Under the pieces are notes generated by a model. That model ran no database searches. It saw nothing but the letters and a program-made list of their open reading frames with translations, and was not told where the DNA came from. From Alnus glutinosa (Eukaryota > Streptophyta > Magnoliopsida > Fagales > Betulaceae), in NCBI RefSeq assembly GCF_958979055.1, contig NC_084892.1, positions 25,926,501 through 25,990,500 of the forward strand: 64,000 nt of DNA. Direction: 5' to 3'. Made by a program: the position numbers and the translations under genes. Of the stretch, positions 10,440 through 19,886 are shown piece after piece; the stretch's first letter is position 1, and each line of letters opens with the position of its first letter.

Positions 10440-11036
10440 TGACCATTTGATAGTTGATAGCAATATACGCCTACTCACCTACCAGAAAAATACCCCAAAC
10501 ATCTCCCAAAAGGCTCTCGCTCAGTGAACCCTGTCCCCTTCCCCACCCCCCATCCAACGGTGATTCCTCCACCCACCCCTGGCTCGATTTTGAAAAAAGA
10601 GGGTGAGATTTGTTGATGAAGTCCCTGCTGCTTCCCCATGCCCAAAAAAGGACCGGCCTCCTCTCCTTGCACGGTGCTCTATCCACCAAACAGAATGGAG
10701 TTGTCCCCTCTCTCCTCTAGTAGCTTCCCTGTATTTCCTCATGAAGATCAGGAAGGCATGCAGCTCGACAAAGCACAAGCATCACTGAAACCATTTTGGT
10801 GGACGGCAGCGAAGTAGAAGCAGGCACCTAACCAGGTAACAAATCGACTAAGGAAGCGGGCCCTGCCATGCCCCAAACCGACCAATGAAGATTCTATCTT
10901 GGAATTGTAGATGCACCTCTGCAATCTATAACTTAAGGGTTAAAATCGAAAAATACAATCCTCATATTTTATTCTTATATGAAACCAATACTAACCGTTA
11001 GAGGATATCTGAATTACCTTAAATTTAGGGATTTGA
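10440..11036 (+). mobile_element. LINE fragment with start of the endonuclease domain
   Basis: From the ATG at 10885 the translation begins MKILSWNCRCTSAIYNLRVK and continues IEKYNPHILFLYETNTNR before a stop. This is the characteristic N-terminus of the APE-type endonuclease of plant LINE ORF2. The preceding C-rich 10480-10880 is probably LINE 5' sequence. The element stops near 11036, where spacer homology resumes, so the rest of ORF2 is missing. An internally deleted or recombined copy is likely. Confidence 0.7.
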
Positions 11037-11040
11037 ATTT

Positions 11041-11123
11041 ATATCATGTTCAAAGTTCAATTTTGAACATGCTGGAGCTGTTGGCCAAACACATCATATA
11101 CTAGGCTTACTAGCTAGTAATCA

Positions 11124-11154
<31 letters not shown>

Positions 11155-11911
11155 CTTTTTTATTTTCTTTTGGGTGAAGAAATAATAGCCTTTAGTTCAA
11201 GTTTTGGGTCCAAACATTACCAAATAATACTTTAAAATGAATGGTTATCAGTGCTAAAATCAGGAATTTTAAATTCAGAAAGAGTTTTTGAGTAAAAATT
11301 TTATTTTTTAAAACTGTGTAGGCATTTTTTAGAGCAAAAAAGTCAAATAATTTCTTTTTGATTTTTTTTTTTCAAACAATATTTTTTTGCTTTTACATAA
11401 CTTTCTATGTATTAAAACTACTTTATAATCTTTTTAACGCAATTTCAAACGACCTTAATCTTGAATTAATGATTGTGTGGTATTAACAGGGCTTATTGCG
11501 CCCAAAAGAAATGGTTTCCTCTGCATTAATATTTAATTCAGTTATTCCATTAAGCTTTTTATCTAATCGGGATAGGCCTGGGTTGTCTATCTTAGGTGAA
11601 AGACTCCGAGACAAACCTTCATCAAATAGGAAAATGTGTCTTGGTGGGATCCATTTTTCCACGACCAAGACATATCGGTGGGATTCATACATTCATGTGA
11701 GTCTCATCATGCATAGGTCTCACCAATGTGTTTTGGTAGTGTAAAAATTGTGCGTTGATCCCACCATGTATGAGTCCCACCAATTTGTCTTGGTTATATA
11801 AAAATTGTGCATTTTTAGTTGTGCAACTAATACATTCCCATCAAATATACTAATTAATCTTATGCACCAACAATCTGGGGTAGCCGAACCATCCCCGTAA
11901 CCATCAAAAAG

Positions 11912-11942
<31 letters not shown>

Positions 11943-12730
11943 TGTGGTGGCCGAACCACCCCCCAAGACTAGCCAAGGGGGTGGCTCCTCTTCTTTTTTT
12001 TCTTTTTCTCAATTTTTTTATTTATTATTTTAAAATTTTATTATTTTATGTGTGTGTTGACATGGCGGAAGGAACAAATGTCGTGTTATTAGTGGTGCTA
12101 AATGGCAATGACGTGGCGGGCCGTTAGTTTTTTAACGGAAAACTTGACTAAGGTACCATCTATGATACGAATTATAACTTAGATATTAAAAAATAAAGTC
12201 TCCAAAACTCAAATACCAATAAGATATTTAATCCTTTTTTTATTATAAAAGTGAGATTGCTGAAATAATTTTTGTATTTTTTCACCAAATTATACGGTAA
12301 AAAAGCCATTTTACTGAAGACTGCTACGAATGTAGGATAAGCTGATCGAATGGGGAGCTTAGGAACTTCATGCAACTAATGTTAGACCTGTACAATCCTT
12401 CTCACTCTTGCAGACCCATCCAAGTGAGTCGGTCCAGGGAAATGATAGAATAACAACTAATGCACAACTTGTGCACTACCCCAATGTATCTTGGGGTAGT
12501 GCACAAGTTGTCCATTAGTAGTGCACCAATCATTTTCCGTCGGTCCAACAATGGGAAAATCTAGAAAGTGGGAAAGTCAAAGATGTGGCAGTAGCTATTA
12601 AAATAATTTATGAAGGTGCTGAGATACCCAATGATGCGTGAAATTCATACTTTTCACGGATCCATTGTGTAGCTGCACTGGAAGTCTCTATGCAGCCGCT
12701 ACTTACTCCATAATTTAGATTAACCAATTT
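11041..12730 (+). repeat. Duplicated intergenic spacer, copy 3 (upstream of GSTU 3)
   Basis: Close match to 2196-7230 with the foldback, 161-bp and hAT insertions absent. It preserves the hAT empty site at 12328-12335. It has its own private insertion at 12437-12538. The (AT)n tract is at 11126-11154. A GGTGGCCGAACCACCCC-type motif and T-run are at 11878-11985, as in copy 1 at 4235-4340. Confidence 0.85.
12437..12538. mobile_element. 102-bp MITE, family C (Mutator-like)
   Basis: A short hairpin with ends 'gggaaatgat' and 'atcattttcc' and an inner inverted pair 'gtgcactacccca' / 'tggggtagtgcac'. It is flanked by a perfect 9-bp duplication gtcggtcca (12428-12436 and 12539-12547). The paralogous spacer has the single unfilled site at 7087-7095. 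Confidence 0.9.
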
Positions 12731-12744
12731 TGTTACGAATTTGA

Positions 12745-13048
12745 CTTACATGCTGTTATTTTTATAACAACATGTATACTGTTGTGTTAGAGATGAAAAT
12801 GCTCTTAGCACACCTCCTTCCCCACTACTAGGTCCGGTAGAACCCAACCCACCTCTGGCCGAATTCAGTTGTCTCCGGTTGGTGTTCAACTGGAGATGGT
12901 GAAGGGGGCTGTGAAGGGCATCATCGGAAGAGACACCATGCGGGAGAAAAGGCATTGATGGTTCCACTTACTCCACTCTCTGATGGTCCACTCCTGTGTG
13001 ACACATCACAATAGTATACATGTTTTTATTTTTATAAAAGCATGTAAG
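12745..13048. mobile_element. 304-bp TIR element in the GSTU copy 3 upstream region
   Basis: Starts 'cttacatgctgttattttt' and ends with its inverted counterpart 'aaaaagcatgtaag'-like. About 42 bases at each end are inverted copies (both include 'catgtatact'). The interior (about 12800-12970) is GC-richer and unlike the ends. The matching region of copy 2 (around 7232-7255) lacks it. It sits about 145 bases upstream of the TATA box. The target duplication is unclear. Confidence 0.7.
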
Positions 13049-13192
13049 CCTGATCCTTTGGTGACTATGCGCTTACAAAAAAAAAAAAAAAAATAGCATT
13101 TTTCGACATTCGTGAACGTACCAAATATAGAGAATTGAATAACAAGCAGATAGGCTTAATTATGGACCAAGTAACCCATGAGATCGTTGCTC

Positions 13193-13200
13193 TATAAAAG
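13193..13200 (+). promoter_or_regulatory. TATA box of GSTU copy 3
   Basis: TATAAAAG in the same conserved block as the other copies, 79 bases before the ATG. The TGACG position upstream reads tCACGg (about 12655-12660), as in copy 2. Confidence 0.75.
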
Positions 13201-13279
13201 GGCGTCAAACCTAGAAGAGCTAAGCATCTTAAAAACAACACATACGCTTTGAAAGGGAAAGAACCAAAAAAGTGTCGCA

Positions 13280-14088
13280 ATGGCCGAAGAAGTGTTGCTG
13301 TTTGGTACTTGGGGAAGCCCCTTTAGTCGCAGAGTAGAGATGGCTCTGAAACTCAAAGGGATCGAGTACAAATACATTGAGGAAGATCTATTCAACAACA
13401 AGAGTCCTACGCTTCTCAAATACAACCCCATTCACAAGAAGGTTCCCGTGCTTGTACACAACGGAAAGCCTATCGCCGAGTCCCAAGTTATTCTCGAACG
13501 CATTGATGAGACATAGCAGGGCTATCCCCTATTGCCCAAAGATCCTTATGAGAGAGCCGTCGCACGTTTCTGGGCCAAGTTTATAGACGACAAGGTAATT
13601 AATTTCTACAAACAATTGCATCATTCCTACAAACAAACGTTAACTAATCAATCCCCCAAGAGACGTGCATGGAGGGAAGATGCAACTGATCAGACTAAAA
13701 TTTGAGTTTTTTTTTCTTTTCTTTTTTGCAGTGCGTGCCTGAGATAGTCAAAGCTTGCTGGTGTGAAGAGAAAGAGCGTGAGAAGGCTGTGGAAAAAACA
13801 CGTGAACTTCTAAAGTTTTTAGAGGAAGAGCTAAAGGAAAAGAGGTTCTTTGGAGGAGAGAGTATTGGAATGGTGGACATTGTCGCTAATGTCATTGCAT
13901 TCTGGCTTGAACTTTTTGAAGTAGCTTCGGGGGTAGAGTTTTTGATAAAAGAGAAATTTCCCAAACTAACCTACTGGAGTCATGAGTTCGTGAGCAATAG
14001 TGTTATCAAGGAAAGTCTGCCAGCTCCAAGAGACAAACTAATTGCCTTTTATCGAAGTTACTATGGGAGCGCTAATGCTTCCAAATAG
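13280..14088 (+). pseudogene. GSTU: Tau-class GST, copy 3, broken by a nonsense codon
   Basis: Same two-exon structure as copies 1 and 2 (13280-13594 and 13732-14088, 137-bp intron), with intact start, splice sites, Ser13 and Glu-Ser pair. Codon 79 (13514-13516), which is TGG (Trp) in copies 1, 2 and 4, is TAG here, ending the protein before the C-terminal domain. One extra Asn codon is present near residue 37 (FNNK). Everything else, including the 118-residue second exon, is open, which suggests recent loss. A sequencing error or polymorphism cannot be excluded. If translated, the 78-residue product would be only the thioredoxin-like domain. Confidence 0.88.
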
Positions 14089-14307
14089 ATGAATTTACAG
14101 GTGCCACTCTCAGTTGGTGAAAAATATAGTGCATAATAATCCACCACTCTGTCATAAATAGGGTTCTTATCTATATATATGCAATTTCAAGCGATTCATC
14201 GGTCAGAGTACTGAATCGCACTTGAATCTTTCTATTATCATTTGACTAGGATGCACTTGCATAAAGCTCGCTTTAATTTCCACCCAATTAAGCAATCGTA
14301 CTAAAAC

Positions 14308-14480
14308 TTTCTTTTTTTTCTTTTTTTCTTTTTTTTTTTAATGAATGAAATTTTATATCAACGAAACAAAGAGAACAAAACACTCCAGCAAGCAGCCGGA
14401 CAACTAGAATACAACTCCAAACAAGAGAAGCAACATCAAAGCAAACCATAACTGTTGGGATATGAAGGATTGCGCGTGAA
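14308..14480 (-). mobile_element. Short retroposon 3' end, minus strand
   Basis: A T-rich tract (14308-14340) is followed by sequence that, on the minus strand, reads '...gttgatataaaatttcattcatt' before the A-tail. This is the usual 3' end of plant LINE or LINE-mobilised copies. No coding part is recognisable. Confidence 0.5.
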
Positions 14481-14549
14481 AAATGCAAGGCAAACGCACT
14501 ATTAATTCAATTATTGCATTAGGCTCTTTATCTCTAGGGGTTGGGCTTG

Positions 14550-15403
14550 GGCTTGTCCCTCTTCGGTGGCAGTGTGGCAGGAGAGTGCAAAGGAAGATTC
14601 AAAAGCTATCGCTAGTGGAAGAGGAGAGTTTTGGTTTTATCCGAACTCTAAAGGATAAATTGGATGTGAAGCCCTTTGGAGAGGTTTTGATTACCATGCG
14701 ATTTATTTGGCTCCGGAAGAACTCGTTTGTTTTTTACCGTGGCTGGGAACCTCCTGATGATCAGGTGTTACAAAAGGCTAAAAGGGTGATGGAAGAGCTT
14801 GAAGATGGCGGACCTGAGAGGCTTGTATCGATCTGGGGTACCGGGGTCTCTAGCTCCCCTTTCATTCCCGCAGTGGACTAGGCCTCCAATAGGGCTCTTG
14901 AAGCTCAATTGGGTTGCGGCACTTAATCAGGAGCTGGGGAGGATGGGTATAGGAGTGGTGGCACGCAATGACAAAGGGGAAGTGGTGGCAGCCATGGCCA
15001 AAAGTGTACCTTTTCTTTCGGACCCTGCAATGGCTAAAGCCCTAGCGGCATGGGAGGCTGTTAGCTTCTATGTTGTTCAAGGGTGAAAGCAAATAATTCT
15101 TGAGGGCAATGCCTTGTCTATTGTGTCGGCTTTGAGTAATCCAGGTCAGTGTTGTATGGACACGTGATAGAAGACACAAAGGTATTGCTTAATCGGGTGA
15201 AACCGTTGGCTATCATATATGCATGTTAACAGGTCTGGTAATAAGGTGGGTCATTCTTTGTCTAAAATGGCTGTTCACCAGTTGGGAGATTTCATTTGGT
15301 TTGAAGAGGTTCCTCAGTGTATTCATTCTCTTGTGCTTGGTGAGCAAGCCCCTACTATTTGATCTCAATGAAGTAATATCCATTATCCAAAAAAAAAAGA
15401 CAG
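14550..15403 (+). mobile_element. 5'-truncated LINE with RNase H-like domain, in spacer copy 4
   Basis: Flanks match spacer copy 2: 'ttcaattattgcattaggct' near 14506 and 'gacagaccatcatcgaagcc' near 15400 correspond to 9225 and 9294, so the insertion splits a fourth spacer copy. Inside, peptides such as GLLKLNWVAALNQELGRMGI, GVVARNDKGEVVAAMAKSV and AKALAAWEAVSFYVVQG, then IVSALSNPGQCCMDT, NKVGHSLSKMAVHQLGDF and IWFEEVPQCIHSLVLGEQ, are the C-terminal RNase H-like domain of a plant LINE. Stops and shifts break it. A short A-run (about 15391-15400) is the tail. Confidence 0.8.
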
Positions 15404-16474
15404 ACCATCATCGAAGCCACTGGTTCATCCTACTACTGGACCGGCCGGCAGGCCTAGCCTTTATTTCTTAATCCAAAGTATTGTGAGGACACGATCCACG
15501 AATCTGACATGAACCCAATATAAAATTAGTGAGTTACAATTGAGGAGTCTAACTCATTTAATGACATAGGCAAAGTGGTAAAAAGTTGTATATTTAGGTG
15601 GTAGTGAATCATTACTCTTGATCTATATATATTGTCTTATACATATGCACTAACCCGACTTTACTTGTAGACACGAGTTGTCATCCCTACTATTAACTAT
15701 TAAGAGCACTTACAATAGTTTTCTTTAAATTTGTCTTAAATATAGGAAATTAAATTACTTTTTGCTTTCCTCTTAAAAAATAAACTTCACAATGGCTTCT
15801 CTCCTCATTTTTCTATTCCATTTAAATAATCTTTAAATTAAATATTAGGGATGAAAAAAAGAGAAAAGTGAAAACATTTAAATATTGTTTCAAACAAATA
15901 CTAAAGGGAAGAAAAAGATTTTTTATATATTAAAATAATGTTAAAAAAAATAATTTTCCTTCCATAGTACAACAATAAAATCTATTCAAAAAAAAAAAGT
16001 TTAAGAGTTTTTCCTGCTCTAAGAGATAGAATGGAATAAATTTGATCGAAGCTTGCTACTGGCAAGTGCTCTAAAGAGTTAACTACTGTCCAAATACTAT
16101 CATAGAATACGTGTCAAATACCTGTTAATATGTGATTAGCTAGAAAAAGAGCTGCACGTACTCTATTTTAGTACGACCACAAGCTAATAAATTACTTTTA
16201 CTCAATGTACTTTTCGTTTCTGATAAGTTTATTGTATTTAAGCTCGTTTAAAGAATCATACGAGAAATTACACTTAGCCCTCGAAGAACTACTTTATTTG
16301 TTACATACTTCTAATACTTTTTTATAAGATCTTAACGGAGGAAGCAAATACAATAAACATAATACTTTATAAATTTAAAATTTAAAATTTATGTTTTAGA
16401 GGTTATCAACTTTCAACTTCCATCACTTTTCTCCCATATAATTTACATTGGATTTTAATTTGTACATTAAAGCT
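15404..16474. other. Intergenic, no gene seen
   Basis: The first 80 bases continue spacer homology. The rest is AT-rich with no coding signal and no clear terminal repeats. Confidence 0.6.
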
Positions 16475-17095
16475 TGTTAGTATTCTAATGAAGAGAACAT
16501 AAGTATTTGCATCTAAAATCGTGAACTTATAGTCATATGCTAGATGAAGGATTGGCCCTTCGAAGCGTTAAAGTGTTTCTTTATTGCTTTTTATTTACAT
16601 TTTATTACTCCCAAATACCTAAGCTAATTGAGTAATGCTACATATCATCCTTGTATCTCATTTTTGTCCCTCCAAAATTGATGCAGTTCTTAAAATTATC
16701 ATTGGATCAAAATTCAATTAATATTGGTCTATCATAAATTTAATGATGATTTTGAAAGCCACATCAATTTTGGAGGACAAGAGAAGGACACAAGGATGAT
16801 ATGTAGCATTACTCAAGCTAATTACAAGTTGGAAATACTAAATGGAAACACTAAAATTGATATCAATTTGAAAGTAATTGGTGTTGATTGCAAGTTTAAA
16901 AACTAATGAGACCAAATTGGCCCCAACATTAAAACCGGAGGTGTTAAGATACAATCGCGGATTATGATTCTCTCAAATTATTTTTTCGAATTAGAAAAAT
17001 TTCGAGTAGATGATCGATTGTAAGAAACCACATATGAGACCCACTTAACTGGATAAGTGGTTGGATAGCCTAATTTTTATTTAGTCATGTGAGTT
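16475..17095 (+). repeat. Duplicated segment A (paralogue of 23098-23787 plus 28796-28940)
   Basis: Shares 'gtattctaatgaagagaa', 'gtatttgcatct', 'gctagatgaaggattggcc', 'ggaaacactaaaattgatat', 'gaccaaattggccccaac' and the 'cggataagtggttgga'-like end with the second segment. It contains the MITE at 16630-16814 that segment B lacks, and it lacks the copia element that segment B holds. The copia target gatac is single here at 16948-16952. Confidence 0.85.
16630..16814. mobile_element. MITE, family A (Mutator-like), copy 2
   Basis: A 185-bp inverted-repeat element with ends 'gagtaatgctacatatcatc' and its reverse complement, closely related to 5993-6174. It has a perfect 9-bp target duplication aagctaatt (16621-16629 and 16815-16823). 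The paralogous empty site (aggctaatt) is at 23652-23660. Confidence 0.92.
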
Positions 17096-17650
17096 CTTCC
17101 AAACCTTCATTTTGGACAATGTCCCCCAAACTACCAAAAATTGTCAACGTTCTTCAATGATGAAAATACCCTTAATAAAATAATAAAATTCAAAAAATAA
17201 AATAAAAAACTAAAACTAAAAAATAAAATAAAATAAAAAGAAATACATAAAGACCAAAGTGGCCAAATTTTAAAAATTTTTAAAAAAAAAAAAAAATCAT
17301 TTTTTTAAATAAAAATTTTGTTTATTTTTTAAGAAATTAAAATTTTTTGTTTTTTGTTTTTTACTTTTTTTAAAAAAAAAATCATTTTTAAATAAAAATT
17401 AAATTTTCTTTTTTAAAAAAATAAAAAATAAAAGTTATTTTTTTTAATATATAGGGGTGGTACTTTTGTTTTATTAAAAAAATTATAAGGTTATTTTTGA
17501 CTTTTTACTAACCTTGTAAAGACATTGACCATTTTTTAATAGTATGTTGGAGGGGACATGACTGCTTATCACTGCTGAGATATCGAATGATGTAGCAGTA
17601 TAATTTATGAAGGTGCTGAGATACCGAATGATGCATGGTTTTCATACTTT
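17096..17650. other. Intergenic, no gene seen
   Basis: Very A/T-rich, with many homopolymer runs between 17160 and 17450. From about 17590 the sequence joins the conserved upstream block of the GSTU copies. Confidence 0.6.
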
Positions 17651-17858
17651 TGACGTATCCATTGTGTAGCTGCACTGGAAGTCTCTATGCAGCCGCCGCC
17701 AACTAGTCCATAATTAAGATTAACCAATTTGGTGCTTACAAAAAAAAAAAATAGTATTTTTCGACATTCGAGAAGGTACCAAATATATAGAACTGAATAA
17801 CAAGCAGAGAGGCTTAATTATGGGCCAAGTAACCTCCGAGATCGTTGCTCTATAAAAG
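17651..17858 (+). promoter_or_regulatory. GSTU copy 4 promoter: TGACG motif and TATA box
   Basis: TGACG at 17651-17655 and TATAAAAG at 17851-17858, 83 bases before the ATG. The promoter looks intact although the gene is disrupted, so transcription may persist. Confidence 0.55.
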
Positions 17859-17940
17859 GGCATCAAACCCAGAAGAGCTAAGCATCTTAAAACCAACACA
17901 TACTCTTTGAAAGGGAAAGAAAGAACCAAAAAGTGTCGTA

Positions 17941-19123
17941 ATGGCCGAAGAAGTGTTACTGTTTGGCACTTGGGAAAGCGCCTTTAGTCGCAGAGTAGAG
18001 ATGGCTCTGAAACTCAAAGGAGTCGACTACAAATACATCGAAGAAGATACAGCCAACAAGAGTCCTTCCCTTCTCAAATACAACCCCGTTCACAAGAAGA
18101 TTCCCATGCTTGTACACAATGGAAAGCCTCTCGCCGAGTCCCAAGTTATTCTCGAATACGTTGATGAGACATGGCAAGGCCATCTTGTAAGATTTTATCT
18201 CCATATATGGCCTATATGCCACATAAGGAAGCATTTATTAATAATTTAATAAATGAATAGTATATACGGTATTACGGTTAGGTAATTTAATTAATTTAGA
18301 TTACCGTAATGGAATCAATTAATTGATTTAAAATCAACCTTGATGGGAGGAACAATACGGTACTTACCATATTTGAGGGTCCCTGACCTAGCCTATAAAT
18401 AAACAGCCTGTGTACACCATCAGTACGGCAATACAGTCATAGGCATAGGTTAGAAGATCCCTCAAATAACATTTTCTTGTTCTTCAGATGGATCGTGGAG
18501 ACGCTTGAGCAAATATGGCTAGAGGTAAGCCTGAATCCTGTTTTATTCGTTTTCCGCTGCGCATGTTAGATTAAATAATATGTTGATTATTTCTATCACA
18601 TCCCTTATTGCCCAAACATCCGTACGAGAGAAACGTTGGCCAAGTTCATAGAGGACAAGGTAATTGTCTTTTCTCGCTTCCTTCAATTATAGACACTGTT
18701 TAATTATCTTCTAGTTTTTGACAATTTCAATTTTTTTTTTCTTTTTCTTTTTTGCAGTGCGTGCCTGCGGTGTTCAAGGCTACGAGTTGTGAAGAGAAAG
18801 AGCGCAAGAAGGCTGTGGAAGAAGCATGTGAACTTTTTGAGTTTCTAGAAAATGAGCTAAAGGAAAAGAGGTTTTTTGGGGGAGAGAGTATTGGAATGGT
18901 AGACATTGTTGCTAGCTTCATAGGCCTTTGGCTTGATGCTTTTGAAGAAGCTTGGGGGTCAGAGTTTTTGACAACAAAGAAATTTCCCAAACTTAGCAGC
19001 TGGAGTCATGAGTTCGTGAGCAACACTGTAATCAAGGAAAGTCTACCTCCAAGAGACAAACTGGTTACCTATTTTCAAAATCGCCTTGAGAGCGCTAATG
19101 CTTCCAAACAGATGAATTTGTAG
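17941..19123 (+). pseudogene. GSTU: Tau-class GST, copy 4, split by a solo LTR
   Basis: Exon 1 starts at 17941 and matches the other copies to 18185. It is then interrupted by a 413-bp insertion and resumes at about 18601, ending at the donor after 18659. Exon 2 is 18758-19123. The N-terminal motif is altered (WESAFS in place of WGSPFS), keeping Ser13 but losing Gly12 and Pro14. The stretch coding for AVARFWAK is shortened by nine bases. The usual stop after ...NASK has changed from TAG to CAG, adding four residues (QMNL). The insertion introduces stops, so no normal protein can be made unless it is spliced out. Its upstream region and TATA box are intact. Confidence 0.9.
18186..18598 (+). 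mobile_element. Solo LTR (413 bp) inside GSTU copy 4
   Basis: Begins TG and ends CA, with flanking pentamers CATCT (18181-18185) and CATCC (18599-18603) as a 5-bp target duplication with one mismatch. It contains a TATA-like 'cctataaataaac' near 18400 followed by R-region-like sequence. A second LTR and internal domain are absent, as expected after LTR-LTR recombination. Its first bases (TGTAAGA) also form a good splice-donor match. An acceptor-like 'ttcttgttcttcag' ends at 18488 and a donor-like 'gtaagc' starts at 18524. Confidence 0.82.
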
Positions 19124-19886
19124 GTGCCATGCATAACAATCCATCACTCTGTTAAAAATAAGGTTTATATATATATATGCAATTTCATGCTATTCATCGG
19201 TCAGTGTACTGAGTCGCACTTGAATCTTCCGATTATCATTTCAGTGCAGATATTACATACCCTTATTTCTTTTTCTGCTTTTCTTTTGAAAGATCGTTCG
19301 AAATTTTACTTGGATGCTCTTGTATAGAGCTCGCCATTGGGCCGTTTAATTCCCACCCTAGCAATCGTACTAAACTTTCTAATATTGGTTCTTACAAAGT
19401 TTGGATATGCCTGAACCTTTCTCATGAGTTAGGTATTGGTGTAGTTTGGTAAAGAGTTTTGTCTTGAATTTTTTGTATGAATAGTAATAAACTTTGATTT
19501 GATATGATATAAAGTAAAAATAAAGTTGATTTTTATTTTTATTTTTTTTTAGAGAAAAGTGAAGAAAATTGTTTGGTAATAGTTTTGAAAAGATGTTGAC
19601 TTTTTTTTTTGAGAAATGAAAACATTAAAAAATACACGGTCTCCCAAATTTACATCCATTTGACACTTAGACCACCAAACTTTAAAAAGTAACACTTGAC
19701 CCCTTCTAACTATCACTTTGTTATAGTTAACACTATCCGACCTCTGCTAGCATTTTTCATTAAATTGATGAAAATGTGTAGTGTTGTGATACGCACGTGA
19801 CTTTTTTGGACAAAAATTAGCCAAAATGCTTCCTCTTCTGAGAATGCTTAGTGGAAATTGTCCTTAAAAAACTATTAAGAAAATAA
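19124..19886. other. 3' flank of GSTU copy 4, no gene seen
   Basis: 19124-19380 resembles the 3' flank of copy 3 (14089-14300), including 'gcaatttcatgctattcatc'. From there on it is AT-rich with a 'aacacttgaccccttctaac' stretch typical of dispersed plant repeats. No coding signal. Confidence 0.6.
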
